64,000 bases of DNA from an uncultured Eubacteriales bacterium (lineage in GTDB: Bacteria > Bacillota > Clostridia > Oscillospirales > CAG-272), in the NCBI GenBank assembly GCA_934402395.1, contig CAKRTQ010000009.1:45700-109699 (forward strand), in the 5' to 3' direction. A program made the position numbers and the translations under genes. Positions 34,385 through 42,951 of this stretch are shown here, one piece after another; position 1 is the first letter of the stretch, and every line of letters begins with the position of its first letter. The notes below the pieces were generated by a model, which did no database searches, was not told where the DNA came from, and worked only from the letters and a program-made list of their open reading frames with translations.

Positions 34385-35130
34385 GGATACTTGTGACCAA
34401 CGACGACGGGATAGGCGCACCCGGTATCGCGCTGCTGGCACGCTTTGCTGCGCGCATCGGTGATGTCACAGTGATCGCACCCAAGACCGAGCAAAGCGGA
34501 AAAAGCCATTCGATAGATCTTGTTTCGGCATTTGAAATAAAAAAAGTGCCTTTTCCGGCGGTTCCCGAGGTCAGGGAGGCATACTCGGTGGCATCCACGC
34601 CTGCCGACTGTGTGAGATACGGTGTTCTGGCGCTTGACGGCGGGTTTGATCTTGTGCTTTCGGGAATAAACCGCGGATTCAACCTCGGCGTTGACATTGT
34701 GTATTCCGGCACGGTCGGCGCGGCTTTCGAGGCGGCGTATTTCGGTATTGATTCGCTGGCTATATCGACCGACTGGCAAGCCTTTGAGGGCGACACACCG
34801 GGCGGACCGGTCGAGATAGCAACGCTTGAACGCATATGGGACTATGTTTCTCGCAGGGAGCTGTTTGCGCGGAATATGATATACAATATAAATATTCCGG
34901 TTTCAGCGGGAGAGATCGTCCCGACACGGCAGGGCGGTCCGTACTACCGCGATGTCTTTGCCGATATCGGCGGCGGAATGTTCAAACCGCACGGCGTCTG
35001 CGTTTTCCGCAACGGGCATGACATCGGCGTTGATGCAGACGCCGTGACCGACGGATATATATCCGTCACTCCGCTGACGATAGACCGCACAAACCGCGCG
35101 GTGCTTGAGGGGATGAAAAAAGAGGGCTGA
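34381..35130 (+). CDS. surE: 5'/3'-nucleotidase SurE
   Basis: A 249-residue nucleoside-monophosphate phosphatase: ILVTNDDGIGAPGI (DD metal motif, about 3-16), APKTEQSGKSHSI, TPADCVRYG, SGINRGFNLGVDIVYSGTVGAA, then the C-terminal DGYISVTPLTIDRTN. GTG start inside ATGTGA, coupled to the stop of the preceding NrnA-like gene. The three phosphoesterases form a nucleotide-turnover set. Confidence 0.95.
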   Translation: MRILVTNDDGIGAPGIALLARFAARIGDVTVIAPKTEQSGKSHSIDLVSAFEIKKVPFPAVPEVREAYSVASTPADCVRYGVLALDGGFDLVLSGINRGFNLGVDIVYSGTVGAAFEAAYFGIDSLAISTDWQAFEGDTPGGPVEIATLERIWDYVSRRELFARNMIYNINIPVSAGEIVPTRQGGPYYRDVFADIGGGMFKPHGVCVFRNGHDIGVDADAVTDGYISVTPLTIDRTNRAVLEGMKKEG

Positions 35131-35243
35131 TTTTCGTGGAAATTTTTATTTTACCCGAATGATCGGCTCAAAATGTGCAAATAATAAACCGATAGGACAG
35201 AACGGCACGGCTTACATATTGAATTCCGATACGGAGCCGAAAA

Positions 35244-35951
35244 ATGAAAAAAAGTTGTTTGCACAAAAAAACCGCGCGCCGCGCCGGGCTGTCCGCTGTG
35301 CGTTTTGTTCTGTCAATTGTCACTATCTCAGTCGTTTTTGCTGTAATAATGCCGTTTTTGCCGATCCACGGAGAGGCGGAGGTGTACAAAAAGGTGCTCA
35401 GACTGCACGTTATCGCCGCGTCGGACACGGAGCGGGATCAGTCGGTCAAGCTTTCGGTGCGCGACGCTATACTTGACGTGATACCGTCTGTGCTCGACGG
35501 CTGCGGCGATCTTGACGCCGCGTGTGCGGCGGTATGCGAGGGCTCGCCGCGTCTGCTCGGAGCGGCGGACGCACGCCTTGCCGAGCTGGGAGCGAATTAC
35601 GGTGCGCGTATTGAAATAGGCAGCGAATACTATCCCACGCGTGAGTATGACGGCGTGCGCCTGCCGGCGGGTGAATACACCTCGGTGCGTGTCATCCTCG
35701 GCGAGGGCGAGGGTAAAAACTGGTGGTGCGTTCTGTTTCCGTCCCTGTGCCTTTCGGCTGCAAAAAGGAGCGCGGGCAGGGCGTCTGCCGGCGAGAGTGC
35801 GGATGCCGGGAGCAGTGGGGAAGAATACATTGCCGCCGGATTCACCCCGGAGCAGTACCGCACGATCACGGAGACGGACGCACCGCGCTACCGGATACGT
35901 TTTCGCATACTTGAGATGATCGGCGAGCTGCGTGAGCAGTTCTTCAAGTGA
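35244..35951 (+). CDS. spoIIR: Stage II sporulation protein R
   Basis: The forespore-made secreted signal that activates the SpoIIGA protease for pro-sigma-E processing. The 235 residues have an N-terminal transmembrane segment, KKVLRLHVIAASDTERDQSVKLSVRDAIL, and the hallmark GEGEGKNWWCVLFPSLCL. A Gly/Ser/Ala-rich insertion of about 25 residues lies before the last helix. Start by the GGAG 9 bases upstream. No recognisable sigma-F promoter was found upstream. With spoIVB it supports sporulation. Confidence 0.92.
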   Translation: MKKSCLHKKTARRAGLSAVRFVLSIVTISVVFAVIMPFLPIHGEAEVYKKVLRLHVIAASDTERDQSVKLSVRDAILDVIPSVLDGCGDLDAACAAVCEGSPRLLGAADARLAELGANYGARIEIGSEYYPTREYDGVRLPAGEYTSVRVILGEGEGKNWWCVLFPSLCLSAAKRSAGRASAGESADAGSSGEEYIAAGFTPEQYRTITETDAPRYRIRFRILEMIGELREQFFK

Positions 35952-36136
35952 AGAAGGCAGTATTCCGGGAGCCGATAAAAGCCTCGATGTTTTAACAGCT
36001 CCGGAGAATTGCCGGTCGCTGCCCCGGCATTTTTGATGCGATCCCGGCTGTTTTTGCCCCTGTTCCTTTTCGGTTTTCCCGGCGGCAAAACGGCGGTGTT
36101 CAGCTGCCGGGACCGGCTCATACAGCTGCAAAATGA

Positions 36137-36186
36137 AAAAAGGCGTGCCGGAAAACTCGTTTTGAGTTTTCCGGCACGCCTTTTTT
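36137..36186. terminator. Bidirectional terminator with conserved core
   Basis: AAAGGCGTGCCGGAAAACTC pairs with the complementary GAGTTTTCCGGCACGCC, followed by six T; A-run on the other side. Between convergent spoIIR and the deoB-cdd gene. Confidence 0.92.
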
Positions 36187-36193
36187 GGTGCTT

Positions 36194-37810
36194 TTACCGT
36201 TTCAGATCATCCGGTGTAAATGTGCGCGGCAGAAGCTCGCGCAGGGTGTATCTTTCATATTCCCCGTCACGTCCCGTGTCGAGCAGGATAAGGAACTCGT
36301 CGGGGCGGCAGAACTCTGCCATTACCTGACGGCAAACGCCGCAGGGCGGAAATACGCCGGTGATGTTCTTATCCCTGCCGCCGCAGACGGCAATTGCCGA
36401 AAATTCGCGCTCGCCCTCGCTCACCGCTTTGAAGAACGCAGTGCGTTCGGCGCAGTTGGTTGGCGAATATGAGGCGGCTTCGATATTGCAGCCGGGGTAG
36501 ACCTTGCCATCGGCACAAAGCAGCGCCGCGCCGACAGTAAAGTGCGAATACGGTACATAGGCATTGTCCATTGCCGCGCGCGCGGTCTTTATAAGCTCGG
36601 ACGGCGGAACGGCAAGGTTGGCGGCGAAGCCGCGCGAACGGATGGAAAAATCAACGCCGAGAAGGTCGCATACCGTTGCGGCAATGTTGTCAAAGCCCGC
36701 ACGTGTGCCGAGGTTCTGCGGTTCGATATCTCTGCCGGTAATGACCAGCGGGATATACTCGCGCGTGTGGTCGGTGGTCTTCATAAAGCGCGGGTCGCAG
36801 CCGTGGTCGGCTGTTATCATCACAACATCGTCCTCGCCGAGGGTGGGGAGGAAGCCGCCGAGCCAGCTGTCAAATTCGGATATTGCGTTCGCATAGCCGT
36901 CGGGGTCGCGGCGATGACCGAATTTTGAGTCGGTGTCAACGAGATTCACAAAGCAAAGTCCGTGAAAATCACGTGCGGCATATGCCGAGGTCTTTCTCAT
37001 GCCGTCGGCATTGTCCTCGGCGTAAACGAAATCGGTAAGCCCGCGCCCGGCAAAAATGTCGTGTATCTTGCCGACGCCGAGTGCGTCGAGCCCCGCTTCC
37101 GATACAGCATCTATAAGCGTTTTTGCGGGAGGCTCGAGCGAAAAGTCATGGCGGCGCGAGGTGCGCACAAAGTTGGGATATTTGCCCTCGAACGGGCGTG
37201 CTATCACTCTGCCGACAGCGTATTTGCCGGTAAGCAGGCGGCGCGCGATGCGGCAGTATTCGTAAAGCTTTTCGGGCGGTACGATATTCTCGTGCGCGGC
37301 GATCTGAAATACGCTGTCCGCCGAGGTGTAAACTATGAGGTCTCCGGTGCGTAGGTGCTCCTCGCCGTAGTCGTGAATGACCGCCGTGCCGGAATACGGC
37401 TTGTTGCAGAGCACGCCGCGACCTGTTTCTTTTTCAAATTCGCGTATCAGCTCATCGGGAAAGCCGTCGGGGAAGGTGGGCATGGGCGTGGGCGAAATAA
37501 CGCCCGCGATCTCCCAGTGACCTATGGTGGTGTCCTTGCCGCGCGAAAGTTCGGAAAGACGTGCGACTGCGCCCTCAAAGTGCGCGGGCAGCGCACCGCC
37601 GGGGATCTTTCCCGCCTGACCGTCAATATTGAAAAGCCCGAGGCGCGTCAGATTCGGCGCGTTGAAGGCGGGGCTTGACGCAACGCTGCCGAGCGTGTCG
37701 CCGCCGACGTCACCGCCGTCCGCCACAACGCCGAACTCCGCCGCGTCGGGTGCTTCTCCTATTCCGAAGCTGTCAAGAACAATGAGAAATACTCTTTTTG
37801 CTTTTTTCAT
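36194..37810 (-). CDS. Phosphopentomutase-cytidine deaminase fusion (DeoB-Cdd)
   Basis: A 538-residue fusion. About 1-400 is phosphopentomutase (FLIVLDSFGIGEAPDA with the metal Asp and the phospho-site region, DTTIGHWEIAG, TSADSVFQIAAHE, TADHGCDPRF, TDHTREYIPLV), which interconverts (deoxy)ribose 1- and 5-phosphate. About 405-538 is a cytidine deaminase (AYVPYSHFTVGAALL, NCAERTAFF, FPPCGVCRQVMAEF with the zinc Cys residues). Both active sites look intact. The ATG at 37810 has CGGAGG upstream; longer in-frame extensions are not homologous. Last gene of the leftward operon, after tdk and deoD, so a nucleoside-salvage fusion makes sense. Confidence 0.92.
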   Translation of the reverse strand: MKKAKRVFLIVLDSFGIGEAPDAAEFGVVADGGDVGGDTLGSVASSPAFNAPNLTRLGLFNIDGQAGKIPGGALPAHFEGAVARLSELSRGKDTTIGHWEIAGVISPTPMPTFPDGFPDELIREFEKETGRGVLCNKPYSGTAVIHDYGEEHLRTGDLIVYTSADSVFQIAAHENIVPPEKLYEYCRIARRLLTGKYAVGRVIARPFEGKYPNFVRTSRRHDFSLEPPAKTLIDAVSEAGLDALGVGKIHDIFAGRGLTDFVYAEDNADGMRKTSAYAARDFHGLCFVNLVDTDSKFGHRRDPDGYANAISEFDSWLGGFLPTLGEDDVVMITADHGCDPRFMKTTDHTREYIPLVITGRDIEPQNLGTRAGFDNIAATVCDLLGVDFSIRSRGFAANLAVPPSELIKTARAAMDNAYVPYSHFTVGAALLCADGKVYPGCNIEAASYSPTNCAERTAFFKAVSEGEREFSAIAVCGGRDKNITGVFPPCGVCRQVMAEFCRPDEFLILLDTGRDGEYERYTLRELLPRTFTPDDLKR

Positions 37811-37890
37811 AACAAACCTCCGAACGATAAAAAGAAGTTGCAGGTAATAGTGGAGATTGAAGTGTGAAGATGTAAAGCGGTCTTCGGCTT

Positions 37891-38631
37891 TCAGCTTTCG
37901 GTACGGTCTGCATCGAGCGCGACTGCCGTTTCGAGCGCGACCTCCATCATCTGCGTAAAGGAATTTTGTCTTTCCTCGGCGGTGGTCGCCTCGTGAGTGA
38001 GCAGGTGGTCGGATATCGTGCATATGGCAAGCGCGTTTTTGCCGGCGCGCGCGGCGTTCATGTAAAGCGCCGCAGCCTCCATCTCGACCGCCATAACGCC
38101 GAGCTTCTGCCAGTGCGCGGACGCCTCCGCGTTGTCGCCGTAAAAGGTATCGGACGTGAGCAGATTGCCCACGTGGTAGCGTGCGCCGAGGCGCTCGCAG
38201 ACGGCGACTGCCTCACGCATCATGCCGAAGCTTGCAATGGGGGCAAATGTACCTTCAAGACAGTACTGTGCGGCAAAGTTCGAGTTGGTGCAGGCACCCT
38301 GACCTATAACTATGTCGCGCACGCGGATATCCTTCCGCATGGCTCCCGCGGAGCCTATGCGCATTATATTTTCAACTCCGAAGAAGTTATAAAGCTCGTA
38401 GCTGTAAATGCCGATAGAGGGCACTCCCATACCGGACGCCATAACGCTGACGCGCACACCGTGATATTTTCCGGTATATCCCTGAATGCCGCGCACGTTA
38501 TTGATAAGGCGCGCGTCCTCAAGATAATTTTCGGCAATGAATTTTGAGCGCAGAGGGTCTCCGGGCATCAGCACCGTCCGTGCAAAATCCTCCGGGCGGG
38601 CGTTGATATGCGGGGTTGGATAAGCTGGCAT
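37891..38631 (-). CDS. deoD: Purine-nucleoside phosphorylase, DeoD type
   Basis: A 246-residue hexameric-type PNP: TPHINARPEDFARTVLMPGDPLRSKFIAENYLE at the start, SGMGVPSIGIYSYELYNFFGVENIMRIGSAGA with the phosphate site, VMAVEMEAAALYMNA with the ribose-binding Met-Glu, and TISDHLLTHE with the catalytic Asp. It yields ribose 1-phosphate, the substrate of the downstream DeoB domain. Start at 38631 with AAGGAGG upstream. 80 bases separate it from the deoB-cdd gene and 20 bases from tdk. Confidence 0.95.
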   Translation of the reverse strand: MPAYPTPHINARPEDFARTVLMPGDPLRSKFIAENYLEDARLINNVRGIQGYTGKYHGVRVSVMASGMGVPSIGIYSYELYNFFGVENIMRIGSAGAMRKDIRVRDIVIGQGACTNSNFAAQYCLEGTFAPIASFGMMREAVAVCERLGARYHVGNLLTSDTFYGDNAEASAHWQKLGVMAVEMEAAALYMNAARAGKNALAICTISDHLLTHEATTAEERQNSFTQMMEVALETAVALDADRTES

Positions 38632-38651
38632 CGTGGTTTCCTCCTTAAATA

Positions 38652-39260
38652 TCATATTAGATTTATTTTTTTGCTTTCGTCGGCGCGCTGTCTTGCAATC
38701 GCACGGCTCCAGCATTTGTAGCACATTGCAACGTATGAGTCGTTGCCGCCGAGGAACACCTGCTCGCCCTCGGTGAGAATGCGTCCGTTTTCGTCCATGC
38801 GGGCGTTTACCGTCGCCTTCATGCCGCATTCGCACACGGTCTTGATCTCGGTTATGGAATCCGCGATCTCAAAAAGGCGGCGGCTGCCGGGAAAAAGGTG
38901 GGTGCGGAAGTCGGTGCGCAGACCGAAGCAGAGCACGGGGCGGTCGAATTCGTCGGCAATGCGGCGCATGCCGTCCACCTGTGCGGGGGTGAAGAACTGT
39001 GCTTCGTCTGCAATGACCACATCGTCCTGATCGTGACCGTCGCAAAAGCGCGCAAAAAGATCGTCGTCGGGCGTTATTATATCGCCTTCGGCGGAAAGAC
39101 CGATGCGCGAGCGCACTGTCGCAGCACCGTCGCGGGTGTCGGTGGAGGGCTTGATAAGCCACACGCGCATCCCTCTTTCTTCGTAATTGAATTTAGTGAT
39201 AAGCGCCTGCGCGGTCTTTGACGACCCCATGGCGCCGTATTTGAAATAAAGTTTTGCCAT
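38652..39260 (-). CDS. tdk: Thymidine kinase (type II)
   Basis: A 202-residue kinase: P-loop FKYGAMGSSKTAQAL (about residues 6-20), VVIADEAQFF (Walker B), CFGLRTDFRTHLFPGSRRLFEIAD, and structural zinc Cys pairs (CECGMKAT, CYKCW). Salvages thymidine to dTMP. Twenty-two bases downstream of the HD gene, in the same operon. Confidence 0.95.
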   Translation of the reverse strand: MAKLYFKYGAMGSSKTAQALITKFNYEERGMRVWLIKPSTDTRDGAATVRSRIGLSAEGDIITPDDDLFARFCDGHDQDDVVIADEAQFFTPAQVDGMRRIADEFDRPVLCFGLRTDFRTHLFPGSRRLFEIADSITEIKTVCECGMKATVNARMDENGRILTEGEQVFLGGNDSYVAMCYKCWSRAIARQRADESKKINLI

Positions 39261-39282
39261 CGGCTGTCTCCGGCGGGAGAGG

Positions 39283-39885
39283 TCAGCTCTCCTCCTCGTC
39301 CTTTCCTTCCATAAAATATGCCGCTTCCATGTCGGCAACGCAAAGAGCAAAGGCGAGGGGGAACATTTCAAGAGCCTTGCCTATGGTCCCGTTGTCCTCG
39401 GGACCCGAAAATCCCATGTGATAACGGATCGCAAACGCTTCGTCGCGCGTGAGCCTCATGAATCCGGATATGATATAAACGGATTTTTCGCCGTGACCGT
39501 AGGGCAGGCGGTCGTCGATGGTGTAGTAGGGAACAGCCGTCCACACGCCGTTCTTTTTGACGTTGCGGCTTTCAACACGATAAAAATTGACCTTGCAGAG
39601 GTCGTGCAGCAGTGCGGATATCGCAATGCTCTCCTCGCTGTACTGAATGCCGTACTCATTTTTCATGCGCGGACGCGCAAGCTGATCGCACAGGCAGTCG
39701 TAAACATTGAGGCTGTGGCGGCAGAGCCCGCCGACCTCGGCGCCGTGATAGCGCGTTGATGCGGGCGCGGTAAAGAAGTCGCTCGATTCGGAAAGGAGGT
39801 AGCGGAGAAGATCATCCGCGCCCTCGCGCTTGATTTTTTCGCGGTATATAGATACAAACCGCTCTTTGTCGGTCATTTCGGGCAT
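39283..39885 (-). CDS. HD-domain phosphohydrolase
   Basis: A 200-residue HD protein: GAEVGGLCRHSLNVYDCL (first His), ISALLHDLCKVNFYRVE (HD pair), YGHGEKSVYIISGF and RYHMGFSGPED (further His residues). Known as a tdk-linked HD hydrolase family in Clostridia; the substrate is probably a nucleotide or the 2',3' end of RNA, unproven. Co-transcribed between pgsA and tdk. Confidence 0.8.
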   Translation of the reverse strand: MPEMTDKERFVSIYREKIKREGADDLLRYLLSESSDFFTAPASTRYHGAEVGGLCRHSLNVYDCLCDQLARPRMKNEYGIQYSEESIAISALLHDLCKVNFYRVESRNVKKNGVWTAVPYYTIDDRLPYGHGEKSVYIISGFMRLTRDEAFAIRYHMGFSGPEDNGTIGKALEMFPLAFALCVADMEAAYFMEGKDEEES

Positions 39886-39903
39886 TTGCTGTGGTCTCCT
39901 TTT

Positions 39904-40518
39904 TCAGTTCTGCGGGTCAACGTATTTCCATAGCTTCAGGAAATAATCCGCACCCGACCATACGGTCATGATGCCGGAGAATATTCCCGCCGTCATGGAT
40001 ATCGGCTGAAGCTCAGCCGCTCCGGCGCAGCCGGGAACGAGCCTCCATATCAGCGGCTCGGCAAGCAGGGAGGACACGGTGACGATCTGGGATACGGTTT
40101 TGACCTTGCCGAGAATGCTTGCGGCAACGACGACTCCGCGCCCTGCGGTGACAAGGCGGAGCGAGGTCACGCCAAGCTCGCGGAAGATTATTGCGATGAG
40201 CACCCAGAAAAGCCATACCTTTACATTCTCATAGCGGTAAAACACCGCCATCATGGTGCCTATCACCATAAATTTGTCTGCAAGCGGATCAACGAGCTTG
40301 CCGAAATCGGTGACAAGCCCGCGTTTTCTTGCGATTTTGCCGTCAAGACAGTCTGTGACCGATGCGGCTACAAACAGCAGAAGGGCAATGAGACGCGATG
40401 CCGTCTCCGGCACGAGCGATGCGGGCAGGAGCACCGCCGCGATGCAGAAGGGCACCATAATGAGCCGCGCCAGCGTCAGCCGGTTCGGAAGATTCAGCTT
40501 TGATTTCCCGCCGCTCAT
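39904..40518 (-). CDS. pgsA: CDP-diacylglycerol-glycerol-3-phosphate 3-phosphatidyltransferase
   Basis: Makes phosphatidylglycerol phosphate in the membrane. The 204 residues have the CDP-alcohol phosphotransferase motif in TDCLDGKIARKRGLVTDFGKLVDPLADK (D-x2-DG-x2-AR-x8-G-x3-D-x3-D complete) and four to five helices. Length is usual. It overlaps rimO by 4 bases. Confidence 0.95.
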   Translation of the reverse strand: MSGGKSKLNLPNRLTLARLIMVPFCIAAVLLPASLVPETASRLIALLLFVAASVTDCLDGKIARKRGLVTDFGKLVDPLADKFMVIGTMMAVFYRYENVKVWLFWVLIAIIFRELGVTSLRLVTAGRGVVVAASILGKVKTVSQIVTVSSLLAEPLIWRLVPGCAGAAELQPISMTAGIFSGIMTVWSGADYFLKLWKYVDPQN

Positions 40519-41861
40519 TTCTTATCATCCTTTTCAGCCGTAAGAGCCACTCCGCAAAGGTCGTAGTCAAGTACGTCTTCTATTTTTACGTTCACAAACG
40601 AGCCGGGGGCTATCCTTGCGGGCGCACGGAAGTATATCTTGCCGTCTATCTCCGGCGCATCGGCGTAGCTTCTGCCGTAGTGCATATCCGAAACGGGGTC
40701 AAAGTCCTCGCAAAGCACGCGGCGGACCGTTCCGACCTGCGCGCGGTTGTATTCCTCGCTTATGGCAAGCTGCTCGCGCATGATTATGTCGGCGCGGTCC
40801 TGCTTTACCTGTTCGTCTATCTGGTCGGGGAAGGACGCCGCAGGCGTTCCCTCTTCCTGCGAGTAGGGAAAAACTCCGAGGCGTTCAAATTTCGTTTCCG
40901 AAACAAAGCGGCAAAGCTCAAGAAAATCCTCTTCGCTCTCGCCGGGGAAGCCGCTGATAAAGGTCGTGCGCAGCACGATGCCGGGCACGTTGTCGCGCAG
41001 ACGCTTTATGACGTCGCGTATCATTGCCGAATCGCCGTGGCGGTTCATGCGGCGAAGGACGCTGTCCGAGATGTGCTGAAGCGGAATGTCAACATATTTC
41101 AGCACGCGCGGGTTGTCGCGTATCTCGGCAACGAGCTCGTCTGTCACCTTGTCGGGGTAGCAGTAGAGCAGGCGGAAATATACAGCCTTTGTCGCCGCTG
41201 TCAGCTCGCGCAGAAGCCGCGCCAGCGAATATTCACCGTAAAGATCAACGCCGTAGCGGGTTATATCCTGCGCTATGACATTGATCTCGCGTGCGCCGAG
41301 TGCTTCAAGGTCGCGCGCCTCGGCAACGAGCTCTTCTATGGGGCGGCTGCGGAATTTTCCGCGTATAGAGGGGATCGCGCAGTAGGTGCAGCGGTTGTCG
41401 CAGCCCTCGGCGATCTTGAGATATGTCCAGAACTGCGGCGTCGTCAGCACGCGGTCGCCGCCGAGCTCCACCTCGTCCTTGGGACGGAAGGAGGAATACC
41501 CGCGCTTGCCCATGCCGACCTCGCGCACGGCGTCAACTATGTCATGTATCGAGCCGACGCCCAGCACGGCATCGACCTCGGGAAATTCCTTAAGCACCTC
41601 ATCGCGGTAGCGTTCAGCCATGCAGCCGGTAACGATGAGCCCGCGCAGCGTGTGGTTGGTCTTGAGCCATGCGGCGTCAAGTATGTTGTCTATCGATTCG
41701 CGCTTTGCCGCTTCGATGAAGGCGCAGGTATTGACCACGATTATGTCCGCCTCGGTCTCGTCGGGCGTGATCTCGTAGCCTGCGATCCTCAGTTCGTTGA
41801 GCATGACCTCGGTGTCGAGCTGATTTTTCGGGCATCCGAGCGAAATAAAACCTATTTTCAT
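40515..41861 (-). CDS. rimO: Ribosomal protein S12 methylthiotransferase
   Basis: A radical-SAM enzyme that methylthiolates Asp in ribosomal protein S12. The 448 residues have the UPF0004 domain (ISLGCPKNQLDTEVM, NTCAFI, TGCMAERY with three cluster Cys), the radical-SAM motif EGCDNRCTYCAIP near 150, and a TRAM end. The DTE at the SLGCPKNQLDTE position is typical of RimO rather than MiaB. Part of the leftward operon. Confidence 0.96.
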   Translation of the reverse strand: MKIGFISLGCPKNQLDTEVMLNELRIAGYEITPDETEADIIVVNTCAFIEAAKRESIDNILDAAWLKTNHTLRGLIVTGCMAERYRDEVLKEFPEVDAVLGVGSIHDIVDAVREVGMGKRGYSSFRPKDEVELGGDRVLTTPQFWTYLKIAEGCDNRCTYCAIPSIRGKFRSRPIEELVAEARDLEALGAREINVIAQDITRYGVDLYGEYSLARLLRELTAATKAVYFRLLYCYPDKVTDELVAEIRDNPRVLKYVDIPLQHISDSVLRRMNRHGDSAMIRDVIKRLRDNVPGIVLRTTFISGFPGESEEDFLELCRFVSETKFERLGVFPYSQEEGTPAASFPDQIDEQVKQDRADIIMREQLAISEEYNRAQVGTVRRVLCEDFDPVSDMHYGRSYADAPEIDGKIYFRAPARIAPGSFVNVKIEDVLDYDLCGVALTAEKDDKK

Positions 41862-41925
41862 GTGAATTTTATCCTTAAATTTGATTTTTGGGTCTGTCAG
41901 ACAGGGGGCGGTCGGCAGTCCGCCT

Positions 41926-42924
41926 TTACAGCGTAACGAAGCCGAGCTTGCGCCGTACCTTCGAGAGCGTTTTCCTTGCGTAATATGCCGCCTCGGACGA
42001 GCCTTTTTTCATGACCTCCTCAAGATATCCCTTGTCGGCAAGCAGGCGTGCGTATTCCTCGCGCACGGGAGCCAGCCTGTCGGCGACCGCCTCACCGACT
42101 GCAAGCTTGAAGTCGGCGTACCCGCGTCCGTCAAACTCGCGTTCGATCTCGGCGTCGGTCTTGCCGGTGACGCAGGAGTAAATGGTCATAAGGTTGCCCA
42201 CGCCCTCCTTGCCCTCGCCGCGGCGCACCTCGCTGTCCGAGTCGGTAACGGCACGGCGGAACTTGCGTATAACGGTGTCGCGGTCATCGAGAATGCGCAC
42301 AACGGCGTTTTCGTTCTCGTCCGATTTGCTCATCTTCTTCGTCGGGTCGGCAAGCGACATTATCTTTGCGCCCGAGGTGGGAATGAGCGGCTCGGGGGAG
42401 GTGAATGTGTTGGGGTAGAGCTGATTGAAGCGGTCGGCAATGTTGCGCGCCAGCTCAACGTGTTGCTTCTGGTCGATGCCCACGGGCACGACGTCGGTCT
42501 GATAGAGCAGAATGTCCGCTGCCATAAGCACAGGGTAGGTAAAAAGCCCGGTGTTTATGTTGTCGGCGTGCTTGGCGCTCTTGTCTTTGAACTGCGTCAT
42601 GCGTGAAAGCTCGCCGAACATGGTGAAGCAGTCAAGCATCCACGCAAGCTCGGTGTGCGCGGGAACGTGCGACTGCACGTAAAGGGTGTTCTTCTCGGGG
42701 TCAAGACCGCACGCCATGTAAAGCGCGAGTGTTTCATAGGTGCGGCGGCGCAGGTCGGCGGGGACCTGTCTCACCGTTATCGCGTGCTGATCGACCACGC
42801 AGTAAAAGCATTTGTATTTATCGGAGAATTCCGAAAAATTCTTGATCGCGCCGAGATAGTTGCCTATCGTCAGGTTTCCGCTGGGCTGAACGCCCGAAAA
42901 ACATACTTTCTTCTCGTCAAGCAT
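41926..42924 (-). CDS. trpS: Tryptophan-tRNA ligase
   Basis: A class I synthetase of 332 residues: SGVQPSGNLTIGNYLGAIKN contains the TIGN variant of the HIGH motif, LYQTDVVPVGIDQKQHVELARNIADRFN, and KKMSKSDEN is the KMSKS loop. Normal length. It lies 27 bases after the aminotransferase gene. No T-box leader is present because it is internal to the operon. Confidence 0.96.
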   Translation of the reverse strand: MLDEKKVCFSGVQPSGNLTIGNYLGAIKNFSEFSDKYKCFYCVVDQHAITVRQVPADLRRRTYETLALYMACGLDPEKNTLYVQSHVPAHTELAWMLDCFTMFGELSRMTQFKDKSAKHADNINTGLFTYPVLMAADILLYQTDVVPVGIDQKQHVELARNIADRFNQLYPNTFTSPEPLIPTSGAKIMSLADPTKKMSKSDENENAVVRILDDRDTVIRKFRRAVTDSDSEVRRGEGKEGVGNLMTIYSCVTGKTDAEIEREFDGRGYADFKLAVGEAVADRLAPVREEYARLLADKGYLEEVMKKGSSEAAYYARKTLSKVRRKLGFVTL

Positions 42925-42951
42925 GGTATTTATCCTCGTTTAATTATAATT

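Noticed and set aside
37811..38023. 71-codon N-terminal extension of the DeoB-Cdd fusion
   Set aside because: Strong RBS lies just before the ATG at 37810; the upstream residues are low-complexity basic and not like DeoB.
40500..41936. 478-codon open frame opposite rimO
   Set aside because: Antisense shadow of rimO; composition rich in Arg/Ala/Val/Gly/His as expected from reverse translation.
41862..42924. T-box riboswitch for trpS
   Set aside because: Only 27 bases separate trpS from the upstream gene, too short; the operon promoter at 44.2 kb has no T-box-like leader.
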